A stretch of 64,000 nt of DNA from NCBI GenBank assembly GCA_021776825.1, contig JAJFFG010000017.1:1-64000 (forward strand), given 5' to 3'. The position numbers and the translations under genes are program-made. The number at the start of each line of letters is the position of its first letter. Position 1 is the first letter of the stretch. The DNA is from Planctomycetota bacterium. Lineage in GTDB: Bacteria; Planctomycetota; JAJSAM01; JAJVHW01. Below, piece by piece: positions 53,660 to 61,489 of the stretch. Under the pieces are notes generated by a model. It was given only the letters and a program-made list of their open reading frames with translations, was not told the DNA's origin and made no database searches.

Positions 53660-54505
53660 CTACGCACGCCCGACCTCCAGCGCCAGCAGAGCGCGCTTAC
53701 GGTCGGTGCCCCACCGGTACCCGCCAAGTGCCCCATCGGAACGCAGCACTCGGTGGCAGGGGATCAGGACGGCGAGCGCGTTCCGTGCGACGGCCGAGCC
53801 GACCGCCCGATGGGCCCGGGGGCGATCCAGTCGTCGCGCCAAGTCGCCGTAGCTGACGGCCGTACCCGCCGGGATGCGCAGCAGCGCGCGCCAGACCTGC
53901 ACCTGGAAGTTCGTCCCGCGGACGAGGCAGCGTAGTTCGCCCCGCTGCCGGTCGTCGGGGGAGAAGATCGAACGCGCGAGGTCGCCGGCGCCGGCGAAGT
54001 CAGCGAGCAGATCGGCAGCCGGCCAGTCGCTGGCCAGACGACCCTCCGCGGCCTCCCCGTCATCGTCGAGCAACTCGACACGGCAGACGCCGCGCGACGT
54101 CCAAGCGACGAAGCACGCGCCGAGTGGCGACGCGGCGATGCCATGCTTCACGGTCACACCCGCGCCGCCCGTCCGCACCTCGCCCGGGGTCAACGCCTCC
54201 AGCGTCACCAGGTGATCGTGCAGCCGCCCCGGCCCGGAGAGTCCGCTGCCGAACGCCGCGTCGAGCACCGTCGCCGAGTCGCGCAGCAGGTCCTTCGCGT
54301 GCTCGCTCGTCAGGTGTTGCAGGAAGCGTTTCGGCGAGAGCCCGACGCAGCGCTGGAACACGCGCTGGAAGTGCGTCGGAGAGAGATCCACCCACGCCGC
54401 GGCCTCGGCCAGCGCGGGTTGCTCATCGGCCCGTTGCGACAGGTAGCGGATGCCCTCGGCAGCGCGCTCTAGATCTGCACTTCTTGGCGCCGTGGACGTC
54501 GTCAT
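53660..54505 (-). CDS. AraC-type/O6-methylguanine-DNA methyltransferase fusion
   Basis: 281 residues. Residues 1-110 form an AraC-type helix-turn-helix domain (TTHFQRVFQR-like SPTHFQRVFQRCVGLSPKRF). Residues about 115-280 are an Ogt/MGMT domain with the alkyl-acceptor Cys250 in IPCHRV and the arginine-finger region AHRAVGSAVARN. The zinc-binding N-terminal domain of Ada, which senses methyl-phosphotriesters, is missing, so adaptive induction of the E. coli kind is unlikely. TACGCT lies six bases before the ATG (leaderless). Confidence 0.93.
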   Translation of the reverse strand: MTTSTAPRSADLERAAEGIRYLSQRADEQPALAEAAAWVDLSPTHFQRVFQRCVGLSPKRFLQHLTSEHAKDLLRDSATVLDAAFGSGLSGPGRLHDHLVTLEALTPGEVRTGGAGVTVKHGIAASPLGACFVAWTSRGVCRVELLDDDGEAAEGRLASDWPAADLLADFAGAGDLARSIFSPDDRQRGELRCLVRGTNFQVQVWRALLRIPAGTAVSYGDLARRLDRPRAHRAVGSAVARNALAVLIPCHRVLRSDGALGGYRWGTDRKRALLALEVGRA

Positions 54506-54511
54506 GGCAGG

Positions 54512-54517
54512 AGCGTA
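54512..54517 (-). promoter_or_regulatory. -10 box of a probable leaderless promoter (TACGCT)
   Basis: TACGCT, six bases, then the ATG at 54505 of the AraC-MGMT gene. Confidence 0.6.
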
Positions 54518-54563
54518 GGCGCGGCGAGGGGGCGCCGCGACCCGGATCTTGCGACCGGCGCCG

Positions 54564-55115
54564 TCAGACCAAGAGGAACCCGAGGAAGAGGAGTCCGCCG
54601 AGAGCCGCGTCGATGGCGCCGACCGTGATTCCGACCGCGGCCTTCCAGCCCGCACCGCGAGCCATCTTGACGCTCGCTCGGACGATGCCCGCCGGGGCAT
54701 CCTCGACGTCGGGCCCGCGGCCGACCCGGTGCAGCGTCCAGAGTCCCAGGATCCCAAGTAGGCAGGAGAGCAAGCCGGCCGCGAGGAGAACCGCCGCGAT
54801 GACCCCGGGCAGCGCGACACACTGCAACACGATGCACGCAGGGATTGCCACGGTCGCCAGGTACATGGAGCTCGCGCACCGTCTGGCCCCGCGTGCGCGA
54901 TCGTGCGCGTCGTCCTTGTCAGGATCAACGCCGCGCGGCGACTCGCGGCGACCGCGGGCGTCGCGTCCTCGCTTCAACTTCGCCGGTCGCGGGGTTCGCT
55001 CGTCGTCTGGCGCCGCTGCGTTGGCCTCACACGCGTCGCAGAGCCGCGCGTCTGCGTCACTGACTGCCAGCGGCAGAGCCTCCCCGCAACCGGTGCACGA
55101 GTTGGAGTCCGCCAT
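54564..55115 (-). CDS. Zinc-ribbon membrane protein
   Basis: 183 residues from the ATG at 55115, preceded by GGAGGGTGACG. An N-terminal zinc ribbon (CTGCG, then CDAC) and a charged linker are followed by about three hydrophobic helices (MYLATVAIPACIVLQCVALP; AAVLLAAGLLSCLLGILGLW; C-terminal ALGGLLFLGFLLV). The layout matches DUF4190-like proteins, function unknown. SD-led. Divergent from the large TPR gene. Confidence 0.7.
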   Translation of the reverse strand: MADSNSCTGCGEALPLAVSDADARLCDACEANAAAPDDERTPRPAKLKRGRDARGRRESPRGVDPDKDDAHDRARGARRCASSMYLATVAIPACIVLQCVALPGVIAAVLLAAGLLSCLLGILGLWTLHRVGRGPDVEDAPAGIVRASVKMARGAGWKAAVGITVGAIDAALGGLLFLGFLLV

Positions 55116-55355
55116 CGTCACCCTCCGCTGGAACGGGACGATCGTAGCGACCGTCGTCCGCCGGCGCTGCTCTGCCGTGCCATGCCCGGCCCTGGAGTGG
55201 AGTGGCGACGCACCCTCCCGCACCGCAGCCGCAGGATCCGCGACCACGTCATCAACGTGTGAGATCGCACACACCTCCCCGGCAGTTCGCAGCACGGCAC
55301 GGGCACCGCTCCCGGCCGCCCGCTACGCTGGCTCGCGAATCCCGGAGTGAACACG

Positions 55356-58283
55356 ATGACGCGTCAACGGATGAGCGAGGGCGAGACCCTGGAGATGCGG
55401 TTCCCGGAGCTGGACTTCAGAAGGACCTCTCCTGGGCTGTTCCGCCTGAACGGATGTGGGCTCGGCCTGTACTTCTCGAAGGACCGCGACCGCGAGACGG
55501 GCACGTACGTGAAGTCCCACTGCGCATGCGTGCTCTGGATTCCGATCTTCCCGATCGCTGAGTACCGCGTGGCCGATGCGGACGGCGGCGGGTGGTACAT
55601 CGTCGGCCGCAATCCGCTGAACGGCCTGCATCGTGCCGTCCGCGGCATCGCGCTCGCAGCCGTCGCTCTGGTGGTCGCCGGGATCGCGTTCAGCATGTAC
55701 ACGTCCAGTGACAGCTACCAGGATGCGAAGGCACTCGACCGTGGCACCGAGCTGGTGGACCGGGGCGACTTGGACGACGCAGCACGCACGTACCGGCGCC
55801 TCGCCAAGCGCGGAGGCGACGTGGCCGTGTCGGCGCGAGAGGAGCTCACCGCGTTGGTTGCGAAGGTCGGCCCGGACACCGATGTGGAGATGGCGCGCAT
55901 CGTCTTCGAGTCCGCCCATACGCCCGGCGACGGTCTTGGCCCCGTCGTGCCGAGCGTCTGGAGCAACGCCGTCGCGTGGGTCGGCAAGAACGACGCACTT
56001 CGCACCCGCGAGGCTCTCGATGCCCTCGAGTTGTTCAGCAGCGTCGCAGAGGACGAGGCGGCGGTCTCCACGGCACAGCGAGACCTTCTCGAACGCATCG
56101 TGAGTTCGCGTCCGACCGACATCGACGCGGCCTCGGAGCTCGCGGTGCTGCTGGAGTCCGGCGAGGAGTTGGCTCGGGCGGTGAGCATCCTGGAGCCGCA
56201 CGCGCTCCGGCTCGGGGCCCGTGAGGGTGCGCGCGTTCTCGGACAGGCCTACGCGGCGATGGGGCGCTTCGAGGACGCACTCCCGCTGCTGCAGGGATAC
56301 ACCAACGCGCGGCTCGCGACGCTCTCGAAGGAGGGCCCCGCGTTCGAGGAGGCCATCGCGAGGGCGCAGAAGCGCGCGTTCGCGCACCTCGATCGCGGCA
56401 ACGCCAAGGCCGCCTGGTACCAGGCGTACGACCGCGCGTCCGAGGCGGAGCAGCAGGAGATGATCGCCGCGCAGGTGTCGAAGCTGCTCGAGGACGACGA
56501 TCAGTTTGTCGCGGCGCGCACGCGGTACGTGGAAGCATCCGCCGTCGTGCCCGTCGCGATGGATCTCGGCATCGTCCGGATGCAGCGAGCGCATGGGATG
56601 ACCGACGAGTTCGCCGCGCGACGCGAGATGGAGGCGGCGGAGCAGACGTTCAGCGCGATCCACGGGGCGGCGCAGGGCGACCCGGACTTCCTCCTCGCCA
56701 GTGCTCGAGTCGCATTCTGGCTCGGCAAGCGCGACCAGTGCCGTGCCCTTCTCGACGAGGTGCTCGTCGTCGGCGGAGAGGCGTTCGACGTGCGGTACGC
56801 GGTCGGCGGGGTCCTCCGCGCGCTCGGAGAATCTCGTGCCGCGTTGGAGACCTGGGAGGCGGCCTACTCCGTAGCGACGTCGGACGAAGAGAAGCAGGAG
56901 GTGGCGAGTTCCATCGGTGCGATCCTCGGCGATCCGCACGAGGCCTCGAAGTGGTTCCAGCGATCCGATCCCGACGATCCCCTTGTGCGCGCCCTCCATG
57001 CCGACTGCCGCGCGCGCCTCGCGATGCTCGCCGGAGACCTGGTCGCGGCGCGCCGCGAGTTCACTGCGTGCATCGAGGCATACGATCGCCTTCCCCGCAG
57101 CGCGGTCACGCTGCACAACAGCGGCGTCGCCGCGTACTCGTTGGTGAGCATCACGGGCGAAGTCGCACTGCTCGACGATGCCGTCAAGCGCCTGCGGGCC
57201 GGGCTGGCGGAGATGCCGACCGACGTGTCCGTGATGACCAATACGGCCCGAGCACTTGCCACATCCGCGTGGTCACACGCGCTCGCGGGCGACATCGATC
57301 TCCGCACCGGTCTCCGCACGTTGATCTCGCTCTCCTACGATAATGCCGAGCAACGTGGGTCGTTGCGCGCGAGTGTCCGCGAGAGTGCCGAGATGCAGGA
57401 GGCGACACAGATCCTCGAACGCGCGCTCGCGCTCGGCGCCCGAGGGGTTCCCGTGATCACGTTGCGCGCGGAGATCGCCAACGACTTCGACGACGTGGCG
57501 CGACTACGCGCCCTGCTTGCACGCGTGATCGACGGCGGAGTGGAACTGGCCAACGCCGAAGACGCCCACGCGGCGGCGCGGGCGGCGGCCGCCGACACGA
57601 CGTCGCTCGGGAAGCTCATCGCAGAGTCGGAGCGTTCTCTCGCAGAGAGTCGAGCGGAGAAGGGCTCACCGACGCGGGTTGCGCTGCGACTGACGATGCT
57701 CCAATTGCAGAGGGCTGCCGTCAGTCAGGGGATCGATGGCGACCTGAACACGGTGGATCAGCTGGCGCAGGCCCTCTACCGGGAGCATCCGTCCTCGTCG
57801 ACTCGCGCCACGGTGTCACGCACCGCCGGACTGCAACTCCACACGGCGCTCCTCGCGTCGAACGAGCGATACGCCAGCGAGTGGAAGCGATGCTCGGTTC
57901 ACGTCGACGTGACCGGGTTCCTCGCGGAGGCGCTGCACCGAGACGAGGCGCTGCGGTCCAAGGCGGTGACGACGCCTGAGTTCCAACGACTCCTCGGCCT
58001 GTACGACGAGTCGGCACGCAGGTTTCCGCGATCGGAGAGCCCCCGACGCTGGGCGATCACGCGGTTTGGGACCAGCGAACAAGCTGCGCGAGCGCTCGCC
58101 TCGGTCCGCGCCAACGAGACAGGCCCGCTCTCTACACAGATCCATCACCACTGCGCCCCACACCAACTCTCGGCGGCGCTGGCAGAGGCCTGGCGCCGTC
58201 GCGTGTCCGGAGACGAGTCGGGGGCCGACGCCGTCCTCGATGGCTGCGCCGCCCTCGGAGCACCGATCCCGTACCGCGAGTAG
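55356..58283 (+). CDS. Large TPR membrane protein
   Basis: 975 residues. The ATG at 55356 has GGAG at suitable distance; a GTG at 55347 is in frame. An N-terminal beta domain (FRLNGCGLGLYFSKDRDRET; HCACVLWIPIFPIAEYRV) precedes one membrane helix (IALAAVALVVAGIAFSMYTS, about 90-110). I have seen this N-terminal pattern in other large bacterial membrane proteins. The rest is a helical-repeat solenoid with many degenerate TPRs. TACGCT at 55324-55329 may be its -10, giving a short leader. Probably a scaffold; partners unknown. Confidence 0.8.
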   Translation: MTRQRMSEGETLEMRFPELDFRRTSPGLFRLNGCGLGLYFSKDRDRETGTYVKSHCACVLWIPIFPIAEYRVADADGGGWYIVGRNPLNGLHRAVRGIALAAVALVVAGIAFSMYTSSDSYQDAKALDRGTELVDRGDLDDAARTYRRLAKRGGDVAVSAREELTALVAKVGPDTDVEMARIVFESAHTPGDGLGPVVPSVWSNAVAWVGKNDALRTREALDALELFSSVAEDEAAVSTAQRDLLERIVSSRPTDIDAASELAVLLESGEELARAVSILEPHALRLGAREGARVLGQAYAAMGRFEDALPLLQGYTNARLATLSKEGPAFEEAIARAQKRAFAHLDRGNAKAAWYQAYDRASEAEQQEMIAAQVSKLLEDDDQFVAARTRYVEASAVVPVAMDLGIVRMQRAHGMTDEFAARREMEAAEQTFSAIHGAAQGDPDFLLASARVAFWLGKRDQCRALLDEVLVVGGEAFDVRYAVGGVLRALGESRAALETWEAAYSVATSDEEKQEVASSIGAILGDPHEASKWFQRSDPDDPLVRALHADCRARLAMLAGDLVAARREFTACIEAYDRLPRSAVTLHNSGVAAYSLVSITGEVALLDDAVKRLRAGLAEMPTDVSVMTNTARALATSAWSHALAGDIDLRTGLRTLISLSYDNAEQRGSLRASVRESAEMQEATQILERALALGARGVPVITLRAEIANDFDDVARLRALLARVIDGGVELANAEDAHAAARAAAADTTSLGKLIAESERSLAESRAEKGSPTRVALRLTMLQLQRAAVSQGIDGDLNTVDQLAQALYREHPSSSTRATVSRTAGLQLHTALLASNERYASEWKRCSVHVDVTGFLAEALHRDEALRSKAVTTPEFQRLLGLYDESARRFPRSESPRRWAITRFGTSEQAARALASVRANETGPLSTQIHHHCAPHQLSAALAEAWRRRVSGDESGADAVLDGCAALGAPIPYRE

Positions 58284-58467
58284 ATCGAACGCCCGCAAGC
58301 GCGCGGCCGGATCCAGCCGACCGGATCCACGCCATCGGGCCGCGGGATCATCACCCCCGAACGGCGATGAGCCAACGCAGCGCTGGCCCGGATCATCCGC
58401 GTGGGCGGCGCGAGATCGGGTGCCGGACCCCGCGAGGCGCGGCGCCCTCAGGAACGATGCGGGGTAG

Positions 58468-58473
58468 TACGCT
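58468..58473 (+). promoter_or_regulatory. -10 box of a probable leaderless promoter (TACGCT)
   Basis: TACGCT, six bases, then the ATG at 58480. Confidence 0.65.
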
Positions 58474-58479
58474 GGAGAC

Positions 58480-58884
58480 ATGCACCGGGTTGTCCGATGG
58501 GGCTCGCGCCTCCTCGCTGTGGCGCTCCTCATCGGCGCCGTGACGTGGCTCCGGATGGCGTCCACCCCGCCGGAGGTGCTCTGGCTGCGCGACGGAGGGG
58601 GTGGGCCGTCGAGCTGGCTCGTGAGCTACTCACCGAGTCTCGACACTCCGTGCATCTGGAAGATTCGCGGAGCGGGCCACGCTGGACCCAGTGGAGCTGC
58701 GCGGGATCGGGCGGTCCGACTGGTGGAAGATGCCGGCTGGATCGGCGCCTTCCGCGAGGCCATCGGGCAAACGCCAGGGGACGGCATCGCGCGTGGGTAC
58801 AGCGAGACGGGCACGACCGCCGTCGTCGAAGGAACCGTGTGGTTCGAGCTGAAGCGCGATCTCAGGTGGGAGGACGGCTGGTGA
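58480..58884 (+). CDS. Hypothetical single-pass membrane protein
   Basis: 134 residues. The N-terminal helix (LLAVALLIGAVTWLRMA) is a membrane anchor or uncleaved signal. The soluble part has SSWLVSYSPSLDTPCIWKI and ends VWFELKRDLRWEDGW. No family recognised. Preceded by a 196-base spacer after the TPR gene, with its own leaderless-type promoter. The 213 bases that follow, up to the next gene, contain fragments of open frame but no supported gene. Confidence 0.6.
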   Translation: MHRVVRWGSRLLAVALLIGAVTWLRMASTPPEVLWLRDGGGGPSSWLVSYSPSLDTPCIWKIRGAGHAGPSGAARDRAVRLVEDAGWIGAFREAIGQTPGDGIARGYSETGTTAVVEGTVWFELKRDLRWEDGW

Positions 58885-59085
58885 GCGTCGCAGCCCCCTG
58901 ATCGGCGGATGGCAGCGAGCCGTCGGCCCGCACTGCGACTCAGCTCTGCTGGACGTTCGAGGGACGGGTGATCGTGCGGCGATCGTCGGGCCGGTCGCTC
59001 TCGGGCTAGTCGGCGGGTACTTCGAGTTCGTGGACGTCGCTCTCCGACTCGTCTCGGCCCTGACCGACGGCCCGGCCTCGCCCGG

Positions 59086-59091
59086 TACGAT
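59086..59091 (+). promoter_or_regulatory. -10 box of module copy 1 (TACGAT)
   Basis: TACGAT, six bases, then the ATG at 59098. The block 59069-59100 is repeated at 60949-60980 with two mismatches, so the promoter was duplicated with the genes. Confidence 0.7.
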
Positions 59092-59097
59092 GAGCGG

Positions 59098-59340
59098 ATG
59101 ACCGCGGACCAGGTCCCGCCGCCGAGGAAGCCGAGAGGGGCGCGCGTGCTCGTGCCGGCGTTGGCGATCCTCGGGGGGCTCGTCCTCGTCGCCGCACCGC
59201 AGCGGCCTCGCTTCTCGCCAACCAGGCTGGCTGCGGCGGGCCCGGTGGTTCACTTGAAGGAGCGCTGGGACGCGAAGCCCGGCTGGCGGGCGGCAGTCGT
59301 CGCGAGGAGGGCGCTCCTGAGAGTGCCGAGCAGGAGGTGA
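59098..59340 (+). CDS. Small membrane protein A1 (module copy 1)
   Basis: 80 residues. VPPPRKPRGARVLVPALAIL leads into a single membrane helix (GGLVLVAAP). The C-terminal half is basic and divergent. The first 25 codons match A2 at 60978. Its stop overlaps the start of B1 (GTGA). No known family; real because of the paired copy, the conserved promoter and the tight overlap. Confidence 0.6.
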   Translation: MTADQVPPPRKPRGARVLVPALAILGGLVLVAAPQRPRFSPTRLAAAGPVVHLKERWDAKPGWRAAVVARRALLRVPSRR

Positions 59341-59735
59341 TCCCCCGCCGCCCCGCTCGCTGGTCCTGGAGCGTCCTCGGGGGCGTCGTGCGCGGCGTGG
59401 GCTACGCGCTGGTCGTCGTCGTCGCCACCGCGGCGATTGCGTGGCCGGTGCGACTACGTTCCATCGCGATGCGATACCCGAACGCTCCCCTCCCCGAGCC
59501 AGACTGGCTAGCGCGACACCGTGTGACCAGCCCGCTGTGGAACTCGATCGACATTGACGAGAATCGCGTGCTCGAGTCCGGACTCCCCACAACCGACGAC
59601 GTGTTCAAGCGGCTGAACGTGCCAGCGTCACGGTGCTTCTTCGTAGAGGGGCCACGGCGACCGGGACCGCCTCCGCCGTACGACTTCAGCGATCGCGAGT
59701 ACGTCGTGTGGCGGCAGTCGTGGCTGACCGAGTAG
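59337..59735 (+). CDS. Small AWP-type membrane protein B1 (module copy 1)
   Basis: 132 residues from a GTG. RRPARWSWSVLGGVVRG precedes a helix ending AAIAWPVR; the outer part contains SPLWNSIDIDENRVLESGLP and ends YVVWRQSWLTE. The N-terminal 17 codons are nearly identical to B2 at 61223. Overlaps A1 by four bases and C1 by 16. Function unknown. Confidence 0.62.
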   Translation: MIPRRPARWSWSVLGGVVRGVGYALVVVVATAAIAWPVRLRSIAMRYPNAPLPEPDWLARHRVTSPLWNSIDIDENRVLESGLPTTDDVFKRLNVPASRCFFVEGPRRPGPPPPYDFSDREYVVWRQSWLTE

Positions 59736-60166
59736 CCCCCCGTCGCCCCCGTCGCTGGAGCTGGGCCGTCCTACGAGCGGCCGTCCTCGGCCTCGGGTTC
59801 GTCGCGATGGTGGCGATGGTGGCTTGGCCGGAGAGGCACACCCTCCTCAGGTTCTTCCCCGGGGGCGGGAGTTCAGTTCAGTGCCACGTCCAGACCATGT
59901 CAGGCGAATGGCAGGAGATCGACGCCCGCTGCCACTTTCGGCCCAACGCCGCGACGCTCCGCTTCTCGGGCCCCGATGCGCCACGCCTGCTGATCTCGCC
60001 AGACCCTCGGGCTGGTGAGCTGCACGCCTACCGAGACGCCTCAATCTCCGTCATCCTCGGACGTTTCGCCGGTTCCGTTCTCCCCGCCACCGTCGCTCCG
60101 GCCGGCGCCGGCTTCATCGCCGCCGTCGAACCGGCCGTCCCCGCCTCCGCCGTGCTGGCCCTCTGA
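59720..60166 (+). CDS. Small AWP-type membrane protein C1 (module copy 1)
   Basis: 148 residues from a GTG inside the end of B1. RRPRRWSWAVLRAAVLGLGF leads to a helix ending VAMVAWPER. The outer part has a Cys pair (SVQCHVQ, DARCHF) and YRDASISVILGRFAGSVLP, which resembles the protein at 50838-51464. The last 126 bases overlap the convergent lipoprotein gene at 60041-60571. Confidence 0.6.
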   Translation: MADRVAPRRPRRWSWAVLRAAVLGLGFVAMVAMVAWPERHTLLRFFPGGGSSVQCHVQTMSGEWQEIDARCHFRPNAATLRFSGPDAPRLLISPDPRAGELHAYRDASISVILGRFAGSVLPATVAPAGAGFIAAVEPAVPASAVLAL

Positions 60167-60571
60167 CCTCAAGGTCTCCGCCATCGCACGTAGCGACATC
60201 CAGCCCCGCTGGCTGGCGTCGGCGTCTTCGTGCGCAGCGCGCCCTGCCCCTCCTTCGTTGCCACCACGCGATGCGACCCCACGTCCGTCACCTGCCTCGT
60301 CGCCGCCATCGCGATCATTCCCGTGCGAGGTTCCCTCGCCAGGCGAGATGGCCGCCGTCTGAGTCCCGAAGACACCGTCGAACCACTTCGGGATGTCGAG
60401 GACGTGCTTCGTGGTGCCGCCGTCGCCTGTCTCCTGACCGGCCGTCCGAGTGCTGGCCCCGATCTGGGTGGCTCGTCCGTCAACCCCTCCACCCTGCCCA
60501 GCGCAGCTCGTCGTGCCGAGCGTCGTCAGTCCAAGTGCCACAACACCAAGCGTGATGATGCGTGTCGTCAT
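60041..60571 (-). CDS. Gly/Asp-rich lipoprotein
   Basis: 176 residues from the ATG at 60571, with GGGAGG just upstream. Signal peptide with Cys23 in GTTSCAG. Only HVLDIPKWFDGVFGTQT and GWMSLRAMAETLRSEGQ look ordered; the rest is Gly/Asp/Glu-rich. Function unknown. The low-complexity tail is antisense to the end of C1, so the true extent of one of the two is uncertain. Confidence 0.55.
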   Translation of the reverse strand: MTTRIITLGVVALGLTTLGTTSCAGQGGGVDGRATQIGASTRTAGQETGDGGTTKHVLDIPKWFDGVFGTQTAAISPGEGTSHGNDRDGGDEAGDGRGVASRGGNEGGAGRAAHEDADASQRGWMSLRAMAETLRSEGQHGGGGDGRFDGGDEAGAGRSDGGGENGTGETSEDDGD

Positions 60572-60651
60572 TCGTACCTCCCGCGCAAACGATACGGGGA
60601 GTCGAGTCCTGCGGCGTCGTAGCGCCGAACGCTGGCCGCGACCTCGCCCAG

Positions 60652-60657
60652 TACGAT
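60652..60657 (+). promoter_or_regulatory. -10 box of a probable leaderless promoter (TACGAT)
   Basis: TACGAT, six bases, then the GTG at 60664. Confidence 0.6.
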
Positions 60658-60663
60658 GTCTCG

Positions 60664-60936
60664 GTGTCGCCTGGCAGCATCCACGACCCACAGAAGCCGG
60701 CGACGACAGATGGCGAGCGGGTCGCATCGGTGTTCTTCGGCCTGAGCGCCTCGCTCGTGGGCGCCCTCATGGTCCTGCTGGGCATCGTCGGAGCCGTCGG
60801 CGGTTCCCGTACTGCACTCGCCCACCACGGCAACCTGGAGCTCGGCGACCTGGGGGGACTCGCGTTCTGCCTCGGGCTCACGCTCGCGGGTGGCCTTGCG
60901 TGTGCGATCGGAGCCCGGCTCATCGCGAGACGCTAG
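60664..60936 (+). CDS. Small two-helix membrane protein
   Basis: 90 residues from a GTG placed by the TACGAT-N6 promoter. Two hydrophobic helices (VFFGLSASLVGALMVLLGIV; GLAFCLGLTLAGGLACAIGA) joined by a short loop. No recognised family. Lies divergently from the lipoprotein gene and directly upstream of module copy 2. Confidence 0.55.
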   Translation: MSPGSIHDPQKPATTDGERVASVFFGLSASLVGALMVLLGIVGAVGGSRTALAHHGNLELGDLGGLAFCLGLTLAGGLACAIGARLIARR

Positions 60937-60965
60937 TCGAGTGCAGATGGCCCGGCCTCGCCCCG

Positions 60966-60971
60966 TAGGAT
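60966..60971 (+). promoter_or_regulatory. -10 box of module copy 2 (TAGGAT)
   Basis: TAGGAT, six bases, then the ATG at 60978; a duplicate of the element at 59086-59091 with one change in the hexamer. Confidence 0.65.
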
Positions 60972-60977
60972 GAGCGG

Positions 60978-61214
60978 ATGGACGACGCCCGCGTCCCGCC
61001 GCCGAGGAAGCCGAGGGGCGCGCGCGTTCTCGTTCCAGCCTTGGCTTTGGTGGGCGGGTTCTGCCTCACGGCCTTCCCCGCTAGCCCCCGGTACGACCCG
61101 TGGGGGCAGTATCACGACAGCATCATTGTCTCCGACACCCTGACCGGGCGCTGCTGATACGTGTTCGACGACGGTCGACCGCCAGAGGACTGGTTGACGC
61201 GCGGCGACTACTAG
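60978..61214 (+). pseudogene. Small membrane protein A2 (module copy 2), interrupted by TGA
   Basis: The start MDDARVPPPRKPRGARVLVP matches A1. Translation meets an in-frame TGA at 61155-61157 after 59 codons. Beyond it the same frame stays open to a TAG at 61212 (YVFDDGRPPEDWLTRGDY), which would give 78 residues, close to A1's 80. This suggests a recent nonsense mutation. A real 59-residue product, or a sequencing error, is possible. Confidence 0.5.
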
Positions 61215-61222
61215 GTCCGACC

Positions 61223-61483
61223 GTGAACCCCCGCCGCCCCGCCCGCTGGTCCTGGAGCGTCCTCGGGGGAGTCGTCCGCGGCGTGCTGTTCGTGTGGGTG
61301 GTCGCGCTCGTGGCGTGGCCAGTCGAGCCGTGGGGCTGGTGGTACCCGTGCGACGAGGTGGATCATGGGGCACAGGCACCTCCAGCGCCTTCCAAGTGCA
61401 AGTGCGTTCCGTCGCTCCGGGGTGTAGCGAGCTGGCGATCCTGGCCCTGCCGCCTCATCGACGGCCGCCGGTACGGCTGGTAG
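61223..61483 (+). CDS. Small AWP-type membrane protein B2 (module copy 2)
   Basis: 86 residues from a GTG. RRPARWSWSVLGGVVRGVLF and a helix ending ALVAWPVE are near-identical to B1 at the N-terminus. The outer part is different and Cys-rich (four to five Cys, including SKCKCVP). Nine bases after the A2 frame ends. Confidence 0.55.
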   Translation: MNPRRPARWSWSVLGGVVRGVLFVWVVALVAWPVEPWGWWYPCDEVDHGAQAPPAPSKCKCVPSLRGVASWRSWPCRLIDGRRYGW

Positions 61484-61489
61484 TACGGC

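Noticed and set aside
58885-59085. A decayed gene in the open frame with LVGGYFEFVDVALRLVSAL before A1.
   Set aside because: No start signal, no clear paralogue and the frame runs into the promoter block of A1; left unannotated.
61155-61157. Selenocysteine at the in-frame TGA of A2.
   Set aside because: A1 has no Cys at the equivalent position and no selenocysteine insertion hairpin is evident; a nonsense mutation is simpler.
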